Assembly (NCBI GenBank): GCA_028564705.1
Contig: JAPXFQ010002758.1
Coordinates: forward strand, 248,001-312,000
Origin: Apricaphanius iberus
Taxonomy: Eukaryota > Chordata > Actinopteri > Cyprinodontiformes > Aphaniidae
Direction of reading: 5' to 3'
Length of the DNA: 64,000 bases
Shown: piece by piece, positions 1-11,600 of the stretch
How positions within the stretch are numbered: position 1 is the stretch's first letter
Layout: every line of letters begins with the position of its first letter
Notes under the pieces: model-generated
Told to the model about the DNA's origin: nothing
Database searches by the model: none
The model's input: the letters and a program-made list of their open reading frames with translations, nothing else
Translations under genes and position numbers: made by a program

Positions 1-1117
1 AGAAGAAGTGAAATAAATGATGGATGGAATTTATTTACCTGGACTCCCTGCATAGAGTTGAAAAAAAAAAAAAGAAATCTGCACATCACTTAACTTGGTT
101 AGAGGGAGGTGTGAAAACTAATCTGTAGAACTGATGGACAGCCTTCAGATTATTCTGTCACCTTTCAAAAAAAAACGGTCAAATACGGAAAATATTCGGT
201 TAACGTGACCCCTGGTGATGTGATAATGGAAGACCCTTCTTTCATCCTGGTGCCCCCAGCCAGAGAGGAGTGTTTTTAGAATGCAATGCAGCCTCTTTGC
301 AGGACAGGGACCTAAATCCCAGTAAAACATTGGTCACATGTTCCAAACCAAGGTAGTTTATCTGGGGAAGACAAACATTCAGTTCATTTACTGTGTTTTC
401 AGCCCTGCAAATTCAGCAGCGTTGAGAAAACGGTCATTAAAACCTATAATCAGCAGCTTCCGCCTGTCCTTCCCTTTTTGCTTTGGTCTGTGGACAAAAG
501 CAGGAGGCAGAGGGAGCATAGATTACAGTATCTAATATCACAGAGGAGTGCTGGATTTGTCTCTGGGACAACAAAGCTCTTGTAAACAAAGATAAGAAGC
601 TACCTGAGGTGTGTTTAACGTTTAAATACATGCCAAAGAGAAACAGACTGTTAAACCACAACAGCTGTGAACACCTAAAACGACTGCAGCTGGATGAGCT
701 GCCTGCATACTTATAAGGACATTTTTGTGCTTTTAATGAGTGAAAACAAAGAAAGAAACCAAAAGAGCTGCCATTTGATTTGTCAAACATGTCAAAACGA
801 ATTCCCCAGCATAGTGGTGAAGTAATTAAGCATGCCTTAATTTACTCTTACCATAAGAAGCTAATATATTAATTACTTTTTATAAAAGGTTTTTTGGGCC
901 AGAGTGGCCCTTATTGACAGAGGACAGAGATTGAAGGGGGAGACAGGTGGCAAAGGTGGCCTTGGACGGGACTCGAACCACGTAGTGGACTTAACAGTGG
1001 TAAACACCTTTGTGAAATGTTGCAGAAGCCTAAATCTTTTGGGTGAATGAAACAGTTCTAGCAGTAAAGAAGGGTCTCAGTCCTCCTGGATTTATGTGGG
1101 GGAAAAATGGAACTTGC
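1..1117. other. mipep intron 18 (part); no gene seen
   Basis: This stretch should be the 5' part of the last mipep intron. It is AT-rich with several poly(A)/(T) runs. I searched the minus strand for the expected last exon and found none. A short part around 890-1000 looks like a dispersed repeat but could not be assigned. Confidence 0.5.
1112..1117 (-). promoter_or_regulatory. mipep: GC splice donor of mipep intron 18
   Basis: The bases after exon 18 read gcaagt on the minus strand, with AAG before them. This is the usual consensus for the rare GC-AG intron class. No GT donor nearby keeps the conserved EPMLMVEG reading. Confidence 0.75.
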
Positions 1118-2642
1118 CTTCCACCATCAACATAGGCTCTTTAGCTCCTCCGTGGGCCAGCATCTCCCGTCGGTAACGTTCACCCATGTCCCTGACAAAG
1201 AAACGGATGGACAAAGAAAGACAAGAAGGAGAAGTGCTTAGATATAGTTTTATTCTCCCATGTCAAGTGCTTTACCAAGGCAAAAGTCATGGGACACTCC
1301 TGTTAAAGAAGACAAGGTGATAGAAAACAGGGTGACTACAGTAGAAAAAAAAAACAAGAGTGCAGACACATAAGAGGTTCTGAATTTCCAACTAAGGTGT
1401 GCTTTATCCTGATTCATCTTTTTTTTTTTAATGAGAAGATGTGGTGCAGACACCTGCTGGTTCCAGTTTCATGTTCTTCCTGTTGTATTTATAATCAGGT
1501 TGAGAGTTAAACGCTGGTGCCCAAAGGAGGCGGCCTGTCAGGCAGAATCAGCCTCAGAGCTGCAGACGTCACACAGCTCAACACCGTGTCTACATCCATA
1601 ATTTCCCTTCTAAAAACACAAGTTTTAAAAAGAGATCTGAGCACAAATAAAATGGCCACTGCACCTCTATATGCTACAGCTGAATAAATCCTTTTTAATG
1701 TACAGGGGGAAAAAAACAAGAAGGAACCGCCATATGCTTTCCAAAAAAACGTAATAACTAGTTCTTATCAAGCAATAAAGACTTTATAAACTTATGCTAA
1801 ACATTTATGGAACATAATTTAAAGGGCAAAAGAGCGATTAAAAGTAAGCAGTGCCTAACCAAATTTTGATTCTGCATCAATCTACAGCCTTTTTTACAAA
1901 TTGATAATATTACTGATAACTAATTATAAATAGGTGGTAAAGGCCCCATGAAAATACTGATAATAGGATATATTTTTACTTTAGCACGTTCCAGCCCTAA
2001 GTCCCTCTGAAAATAAACACAAAAAAACATACTTCGTCCAGATCCGATCACGTGATCGGACATCGGGACTGAGCACGATTTCAGACACAATCAGAATCAG
2101 ATGTTACCTCCCGATCAGGACTCTGATCTGATTATATAAGTTGATATTCTAATTGTTTTAACACCAAACTTTTTTATATTTACTGTTGCAGTACACTGCA
2201 AAAGTGAAGAATTATGTCCTTTATTACTTGATTGTTGAAGCTACCTTATGGAAGTGCTCTGTTTGTTAAGAAGGTTGTTAAATGTTAAAATATTGTAAAT
2301 TAAATTTTAAAAAATGAACATCCTGGATCTGTTTCTTTGCTCTTTATTATTTTTTTAAATGTATTATAGAACTTTTTGATCAGGACTCGGTATCGGTAGA
2401 TACTCAAAATCAAATGACTATGAGGCCAAAAAATAAAAAATAAAAAATAAAAATAACCCCCCAAAAGTGGTATAAATCCTTAACTGAATGATAATCACGA
2501 AGCATTAGGCTCACACTCACCTGTTTAATGGATCCTGAACGAAGCACTGCTTCCACACCATGGACGCCACGGCCCGCGACATGAGGTAGGAGTAGTATTT
2601 AGCCCCATAGCCAATCAGGTGGCTGAATCTCAGCTGCCACGC
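1118..2642 (-). CDS. mipep: mipep exons 17-18: C-terminal catalytic-domain segment
   Basis: Exon 17 (2521-2642, 122 nt) encodes [20 protein letters not shown] and [18 protein letters not shown], the conserved segment around the substrate cleft. Exon 18 (1118-1191, 74 nt) encodes [21 protein letters not shown] and ends in codon phase 1. Its donor reads GAAG|gcaagt, a GC donor; reading on without splicing meets a stop after about nine codons. The family continues with roughly 35-45 more residues ending in an acidic DLDLDFETF-type tail. I could not find these on the minus strand of 1-1117, so they lie outside the window. Confidence 0.9.
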
Positions 2643-5600
2643 CTAAAACAGAGCAGCCAAGATAAAAGATTTCAATCCTCTCCGTTATGGACTTTATGGG
2701 CAACATAAACTGCTTATGAACATTGGCCAACAGGCACAAATAGCTTTATTAACATCAGTTGGTTAATAGTAATGGCTGACCTCAAGGCGAAAACAAAGAT
2801 CAAGGACATCTCTGAGTCATCATGGAAAAACGTCAATAAAAAAAATAATTCATTCTAACTGCAGTCACAGCCCTAAACAGCAAGGGAATTTCTCCGACGA
2901 TTTTTATAATTGGTCTTTTAAGTATCAATGTGTTTTAGTTCAGCTACATGTGGTTGTAGATCTTTTATTGTTTGAATGTGTGTGTAAAGATGATGTGGAG
3001 CCCTGTTGAAGAGACATTTCTGTAACCTTTGGGGGTCAGATAAATGACATTTTATATTGTATTCTACATTATTTATATTACCTACAATGTTCATAAATTT
3101 ATCTCAATAAATTGAATAACATACATGAGTAGCCAGAATGACCACATCAGTAAAAAACTAAATCCCCCCTGTGGGAGATGTAATTCTATAGGTGGAGATG
3201 ATGCATGCGAACTAGTTAAGAAAAATAATTGTACCACGCAGAATGCCCCTTAGGGAACAGCAAAACATTTGTGTTTTAAAAGATTTAAGTCAATTCCTGA
3301 CTCGTAGCTGCTGGCAGCCTCGTTTTTTAACGCAGTGCTCATAATGTTCTCCTTAAATGGAAATATAGAAAAAGAATCTGCATAGAAAATGTGTAGAAAG
3401 CATTAATAGAAAAGTACAATATTGAGTTTCGGCACCTTCAGTCGATAGGGGAGAAAACTAAACTGAGCATAATAAATGTCTTGTATGCAAGATCCAGTAC
3501 ACCTGAAATATTAATATGAGGAGGAAGTTACTTTAAAAAAAAAAGAAAAATAATTACAGCTTACAAGGTCCTTCTATAAAAAGGACAAACATGGAAATCC
3601 CTAAATGCCAGAAAGTCCCGTTCTTCTCCTTTCTTGTTACCCCGGTGGATGCCTGAAGGGCCCCCTCTCCATATTTATAAAGACAAGGTTTTTTATGATC
3701 TCTGCACGCTGGGGAATTCAGCTGGCACACATTCAAAGACCCACCAAGACAAGTGTACTGCTACAGTTTACGCAATGATATCAGACTGCACGCTTTCGTA
3801 ATAAAAGTCAGTCTTTCTTTAGGATTTATATTCTAGGAGTGTTTCACCAGCCAACTAATGATTTCAATATGAGAGCTTAGAAACTGTAACAAAGATGACA
3901 GAGAAATGTTTGTCTTCTCTGATTCAAGAGGTGCTTGGTAGAGTAAAAGAAAAAAAAAAAAAGAAGTTTTTTTGCATATTTTAGATTCAGTTAAAGCGGT
4001 ATATCTGTGAGGCAGACAACTGCAGATAGCCTGGCTAGCCAATATCACATTGTTGCGTTTGCTTTACTCTAAAAAATAATGGAAAAAATCTATAAAAGCT
4101 TAAATATTGTGAGAAGATTGAGTGGGATTTTAATCTATGTTGTTGCTGGACAAAGAAACGTTTCAAAAACGTTGAAAAAGAAACTTTGTTTACATCTAAC
4201 TTTCTTATTTTATTTTTCTTTCCTGTAAAAGAGAGAAAAGGTAATGAACTGCTTTAAACGATTGCAGTGCTCGTCATATCTGTGTGAAACCCAAATAAAA
4301 AAGGTCTTCGGCTAGAACACAGCTGTTTGAGAGTTTAAAGTGTTGGCTGATCCTCTCCAACTGTGGTCAAACAGCTTTGAAGCATCATCGTCTCCGAGCG
4401 ATACGGCAGCGGGAAAAATACTGCGAGTTGACTCTTCTGGGCTGAGGGGACTTTAATAAGAAGAAAGTGCACTCTTGAGGAGTCACGGCTCACATAACTT
4501 TGCAGCAAGGAAAGGTTTGCTATATAAAGCAGATATACAGCAAGCAAGGATAAGGAGGCCTGTTGAAGCGGTTTGACATCTACTTCACAAGAAATGAAAA
4601 TACACAGCGTTTTGAAAAAATATTAATCTCCCCTAAACTCTTTCTCATTTTATGTTCCAGGAAGAAGTTTTAATGTATTTTGTTTCACAGAAAAAAACCA
4701 TATAGGAGTGAATATATGTATGGTGTATTTAAATATGGTTTGAAAGGACTTTCACACCTCCCACCTCCCCCACCATCTCCATCACAAAAGACCCAGCTTC
4801 ACCCCAAACCACCCACGTACCTGCCTTGACGATCTGCGAACAGGACGTGCGCCAGCTATTTCAGAGACAGAAAATTAAAAAGGCTCAGGGACCAGACGGA
4901 GTGTCCCCAGCCTCTCTGAAATTCTGTGCTGACCAGCTGGCTCCCATCTTCACCCAGATCTTCAATAACTCCCTGGAGCTGTGTGAGGTCCCCTCCTGCC
5001 TCAAACGCTCCACCATCATACCGGTTCCCAAGAAGTCCCCAGTCACTGGATTAAATGACTACAGACCAGTTGCCCTAACATCTGTGGTCATGAAATCCTT
5101 TGAGCGTCTGGTACTGACCCACCTGAAGGACATCACAGATCCCCTGCTAGACCCCCTGCAGTTCGCCTACAGATCAAACAGGTCAGTGGATGATGCCGTC
5201 AACATGGCTCTACACTACATCCTGCACCATCTAGACTCTGCAGGTACCTACGCTCGGGTCCTGTTTGTGGACTTCAGCTCTGCGTTTAACACCATTGTCC
5301 CAGAGCTCCTCCACCAAAAACTGTCCCAGCTCACCGTGCCTCCATCCACCTGTCAGTGGATTACCAGTTTCCTGACTGACAGGAGGCAGCAGGTGAAACT
5401 GGGTAAGTTCACATCCAGCTCCCGTTCCCTCAGCATCGGCGCCCCCCAGGGATGTGTTCTCTCCCCACTGCTCTTCTCCCTTTACACCACTGACTGCACG
5501 TCGAGGGACCCTTCTGTGAAACTCCTGAAGTTTGCAGATGACACCACCGTCATTGGACTCATCCGCGACGGCGACGAGTCTGTGTACAGAAAGGAAGTGG

Positions 5601-8600
5601 AACAGCTGGTTCTCTGGTGCAGTCAGAACCACCTGGAGCTAAACCCGCTCAAAACTGTGGAGATGACAGTGGACTTCAGGAAGAGACCACCATCAACATC
5701 TCCTCTCATGATCCTCAACAAGCCAGTCCCCACAGTGGAGTCTTTCAGGTTCCTAGGATCCACCATCACACGGGACCTGAAGTGGACCTCACACATCAAC
5801 ATAATAAGGAAAAAGGCCCAGCAAAGGCTGTACTTTCTGCGTCAGCTCAGGAAGTTCAACCTGCCCCAGGAGCTGCTGATCATCTTCTACACAGCAATAG
5901 TCCAGTCTGTCCTGACCTCATCCATCTCTGTCTGGTTCGGATCCGTCACCAGGCAAGACAAGGACAGACTGCAGAGAACAGTCAGGACTGCAGAGAGGAT
6001 CATAGGAACCGATCTTCCCTCCATTCAGGACCTATTCCGGGCCAGGGTCAGGAAGCGGGCCAGGAAAATCACCTCTGACCCCTCACACCCTGGCCACAAT
6101 CTGTTTAGGCTCCTCCCCTCAGGTCGGCGTTACAGAGCGTTGTACGCCAAAACCACCCGACACAAAAACAGTTTTTTCCCCCAGGCTGTCGCTCTGACGA
6201 ACTCTGTCTAGTCACAGTGTGTGAGTGCACTCACATAACAATAAACTATAACTCTGCACTTCTGTACATACTCACTGTAAAATAACCCCGGCTTGGTGTA
6301 TATATTATCCTTTATTATTTACGATCTGATATTTATTTGTATTTTTACTTATTTTTGTTCTTATTTTTCTTCTTTTTTTTTCTTTTTGTATTTCACTTAT
6401 TCAAGTTCTGTACTGGAGAAAAAAGTTTGCCGGAGTCAAATTCCTTGTATGTGACATACTTGGCCAATAAACTGATTCTGATTCTGATATAAATCATTGC
6501 AGTTCTGGCTGTATGTAAAGCCTAGTTTATAATTCTCCATCAGAAAGTTTGCACTGGCGTGAAAACGCATCACAGAGAGATTTTCCCTTCAGACTTCTCC
6601 TTTGCCTGGGGAGTCTTGCAAAGCAATTCACTGACAAGACAACAGGGGGCGTAGTGTTTTTTTTGGGTAGGGTCCTGTCTTGTTTGCAGTTGTGTCGCTT
6701 GTTAACCACAGTGTCGTTTTTACCTTCTTTAAAAAAATAAATAAATAAAAACTCTTCAACTGAACAACTTCTGCCTATTTCAATACTCGAAAGAGCTTTT
6801 GTGCAGAAAAATGACAAAAATAAATGAATTGTTAGATGTAAGACGTACTTCGGTCTTCTGTAAATGTAAATTTAAAGGAGGTGGTGAGCCCAAGGGCGTC
6901 AGTTTTAGGGCTGCATCTATCAATTATTTTTGTAATCGATTAATTTAGCACTTTATCGATTTGATTAATTGATTAATCAGATTTTTTTTAAACGTTTTTA
7001 AACGTTTTAACCCTCCAACTTCTGTGGCTGTTACAAAATTGGTGCTACAGTCACAGAACCACCAGGGCCCTTTTAGCCCCTCTTTATTCACCTCCTGGAT
7101 CCGCCCCTGCTCAGCACCACTGAACGTTTAGGAATAATCACTTATTCTCATTTTAAAAACTCACTGTGTCAGGAGAGGGTGAGAATTATGTTTTTTTTTC
7201 TTACTTTGGTCGCAGCGCAGCATTAAGTCTGTTGATTTTAAATGTGATGTTGAAGCATTTTTTGTAACGATCCCAAACTTTACACATTTTCTGCCGTTTA
7301 TGGGCATCTTTACTCTCCGCCATTGCGCCAACTAAGGCTTCGTCCACACTAAGCCAATAAGGTTATACGGGGAGTTCGACGCCTAATGTTATCCACTCAA
7401 CACGAGCATTTACGCCCCGTTTACGGTCCGTTTAAGTTCCCATGATTGCGCAATCCCATATCGACCTGTGCAAATACTGGGCATTCGCGAAAAGACGCAC
7501 GGAAAACGCGTATAATCTACGTGACGCCAGCGCCTACATAATATATTGTGAAGTGGGTGAAATGGGACTTGACAAATCCAGGTGGGCGTGGTGATCGGAC
7601 ATCAGCTGGCATGCGTTTGGCATGATTAGGATGTTGATCATAAAGAGGCAGCATACCTACCTGAGGGGAGAGGTCGACCTGTCATTACTGCACCCGGACT
7701 TGGGGGGTGGGTGTCGTTCGCAGTTGGTTAGGACTGCCGGCGACGAAGATAGCAGACAGGTGGTTAGCGTTTCCAGCGTTAGGAGGGGAGGCTGGTCGCC
7801 TCCTTTAGGTAGCCAGGGCGGGGAAATAGTTGGGTGCTCAGACCACAACAAACTGTTAAACACGGAGCCAGCTGACTGGACCAGATCGTGCAGTTCCAGC
7901 CGCCGTCCTTGGAAGTTAATCCCCGGGGCGTTGGACGGCGTCAGAAGCTCAGACCCCGGGGGGGGGGGTCTCGTCAGCTGGGCGAGTTAAGTACTGGACC
8001 CTGTCTTATTGTATATGTGGACCGTGAAACCGAGGTGGCCCATGTTTTATGATTGTAATAAATAAAGCTGAATAACTGTGATTCTAGCCTGCTGGTGATT
8101 ATTCGAAGGTTCTGTCTGGGAGGGCAAGAAGTTCTGCCTCTGCAACCCCACCGTTATTTTGATTACACTGGTGTCAGAAGTGGGATCGCAATCCAGAATG
8201 TCAAGTCCCATTTCACCCGCAGAGTCTGGCCACACCTGTGGCACCTGTCTCTAGCCACGCCCCTCCGAATGTAAATTTACACCATAAGGACAACTCCTCT
8301 TTTAAAAAGTGGAAAGATGGGTCCACAGGTTGCTGGGAGTGCGGGTGTAATCGTCACCTAAGGCGCGATTGCCCATATGTTCAGGGAAACTAGAGGGGGC
8401 GTGTACAGAGGGCCAAATGCCCGCCCCCTTACCCTTTTCTATTAAGGCCCCTATGGAAACAAATGGGAATTCTGGATACCTGAAAGCCACGATAGGTGGG
8501 TGTGACTGTAATGTTTTAATAGATACAGGAGCGTCTCGTTCTGTTATTTCAAAGAGTCTGTGGCTGTCCCTCACAAAGGGGGGGTGTGATTTAACATCTT

Positions 8601-11600
8601 ATGGTGGTAATGTTACAGCTGCAAATGGTGGAGGAATGTACATTGTGGGGTGTTGGAAAACTGTGTGTCAGTTGGGCTCCCTGGCTTTTCTGGTGGAGTT
8701 CTTGGTGTCAGACATCCCCTCAGATGAAATATTGTTAGGATTTGATTTTCTTTCAAAATATGGCACTGTGGTTGATCTGGGAAAAAAAACTTTTAAAATT
8801 ATGGGTAAAGTGTTTCCACTCTTTGATGTAGAGCCTTCCTCTGACCCACAGGTCGTAGTGGTAGAAACCGACACAGTCGTGCCCCCACGTAGTGAAGCTA
8901 TAATATCAGGTCGAACACAAAACAACTGGGGTGATTATGTGCAGGGGTTGCTTGAGCCATCCAATTCACTTTCCAAACACTGTGACCTACTTGTTGCTAG
9001 AGTGATTTGTAAGGTTGATCAAGGGCAGCTTCCAGTACGGGTGATAAATGTAACTAATGATCCCCTAATATTAAAACGTGGCATGAAGGTAGGCACCTTG
9101 TTTACTGATATTGAGGTAGAGGATGAGATAAAAGGTTTTGAACAGGAGAACAGAGAACCTTCACCTTGGACAGTGGAGTCCTTAATGAATCAGTTTGGAC
9201 TTAAAGAGAGAGGTTTTGCACCTGAAGAAATTTCTATGGTGCAACAATTACTTCAGCAAAATCTGTCTGTGTTCAGTACTGGGGACACTGATCTAGGAAG
9301 GACACAGTTGATCTCTCATGAAATAGATACCGGAGACGCTGCAGCTATTAAAATGCATCCTCGAAGGGTTCCTCTCCATTTGCAGCAGGAAGTAACTGCT
9401 AATTTAAACAGTATGTTGGCAAACAACATTATTCGCCCTTCTTGCAGTCCCTGGGCCGCTCCAGTGGTCTTGGTGAAAAAGAAAGGTGGGGGTCATCGAT
9501 TCTGTGTGGATTATAGGAAACTTAATGATGTTACCAGAAAAGACGCTTATCCCCTCCCTCGAATAGATGATGCCTTAGACAGTCTGATACATGCACGGTG
9601 GTTTTCAACCTTGGACTTGGCCAGTGGTTATTGGCAAGTGGAGGTGGACCCTAAAGATCGCCATAAGACTGCATTTGCTACTCGTCAGGGACTTTTTGAG
9701 TTCAATGTGCTGAGTTTTGGGTTGTGTAACGCTCCAAGTACATTTCAACGATTGATGAATTTGATTTTGGCCGATTTACAGTGGACTGTTTGCCTGGTTT
9801 ATTTGGATGACATTATTGTGTTTGGGCGTGATTTTTATGAACATTTGATACGCCTGGGAAAAGTGTTGGAGAAATTAAGGCAGGCTAATCTGAAGGTTAA
9901 GCCGTCTAAGTGTAACCTGTTTTCTACAAAAGTCCATTATTTAGGCCATGTGATCTCAGCTGAGGGGGTAATGCCAGACCCAGCTAAAGTGGATGCAGTG
10001 CGAAGGTGGCCTACTCCAACTAATCAGACAGAAGTTCAAAGCTTTTTGGGTTTAGCGTCTTATTATAGACGTTTTGTGAAGGGTTTTGCAGATATTGCAC
10101 GCCCTTTACATAAACTGGTGGAGAAAGGGAAGCGGTTTCAGTGGGGTGAAGACTGCCAGGGGGCCTTTGAGAAACTTAAAACATGTCTAACAACTGCGCC
10201 AGTGCTGACTTATCCAGATCCTAGTAAAGCGTTTATATTAGATACAGATGCTAGTGAAGTGGGGATCGGGGCTGTATTATCTCAGGCGGAAGGAGAAATG
10301 GAACGGGTTGTAGCCTATGCTAGTAGGGCTCTCACAAAGCAGGAACGTAAATATGCCACAACAAAAAAAGAACTTTTGAGTATTGGTTACGTTCACTAAA
10401 CATTTTAAACACTACCTGTTGGGTAAAGAATTTATTTTAAGGACTGACCATAATTCATTGCGATGGCTACATAATTTCCAGGGCTTAGAAGGACAGCTGG
10501 CTAGATGGGTGGAGCAACTGGCTAGTTTTCAGTATAAAATCATTCATCGGCCAGGAAAACTGCATTGTAATGCAGATGCCCTTTCAAGACTACCTACTGG
10601 TAATGAGGAGGTTTTAGCTGGTGGGAGGACACAGCACCAAGGAGCTGGAGGCCTGAGAGTGTGTTCTCTACAGGAGAGCGGTTTAAGAGTCGCTCAGGCC
10701 TCTGCGGTGGATGAACTCCACCAGGCGCAGTTGGATGACCCCGTTCTAAGACGCATTATGGACTGTAAAAGTTCAGAGGCTGTGTGTCCAGAGGACCCAG
10801 AACTTCAAAGATTTGCACGGGTGTGGAACCAACTTGAAGTACGGGGTTCTAAGCTTGTGCGTGTAGCGCCGCAAAATTCTGATGCCGCATCTCAGGTACA
10901 GGTGGTGTTGCCACAATCTCTGGTCCATCAAGTTCTGAAACAGCTACATAATGTCCCTACTGGTGGGCACCTGGGGGTTCAGAAGTTACAAGGTAAAATA
11001 AAGGATCGTTTTTTTTGGCCAGGGTGGTTTAGAGATGTAAGATCTTGGGTCCGAGACTGTGCTGAGTGTGGTTCTTCCAAGGTGTGGGGCGGAACACCGC
11101 GTGCACCTTTGGAGCAGTCATTTACATCTAGGCCTTTTGAACGTGTTGCGGTTGACATTTTGGGTCCGCTTCCTGTGACGGGGTTAAAAAATAAATACAT
11201 CATGGTGGTAGGAGATTATTTCTCCAAATGGACTGAAGCCTTTCCACTTCCCAATCAGGAGGCAAAAACGGTTGCTAAGGTTCTGACTGAGGAGTGGGTG
11301 TGTCGGTTTGGGACACCACGTAGTCTCCATTCTGATCAGGGTCGGAATTTTGAATCAAAGTTATTTCAGGAGTTGTGTAGGCTTCTGCAGATTCATAAAT
11401 CCCGGACATCACCATACCACCCTCAGTCAGATGGGTTGGTGGAAAGGTTTAATCGGACACTGTTGGCTATGTTGATGTCGTTTGTAGATGACAATCAGCT
11501 CAACTGGGATGCCCTTCTGCCTTACATAATGTTAGCATATCGCAGCAGTGTCCACGCCAGCACATCTGTTACACCTTATAAAGTTTTGTTTGGCCGAGAA

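Noticed and set aside
960..1000. tRNA-like B-box (complement of GGGACTCGAACCACG)
   Set aside because: The match is short, and no A-box, cloverleaf or CCA-type end could be built around it. It may be part of an old tRNA-derived repeat but is not a tRNA gene.
1..1117. Search for the last mipep exon
   Set aside because: No minus-strand segment with an AG acceptor followed by the expected acidic C terminus was found; the exon is taken to lie outside the window.
5231..5632. Minus-strand frame of 133 codons within the LINE
   Set aside because: Shadow of the reverse transcriptase frame, with no domain of its own.
7622..7990. Open frame of 122 codons, repeated at 12446-12814
   Set aside because: Both copies lie wholly inside the two LTRs and are explained by them; no protein family is recognisable.
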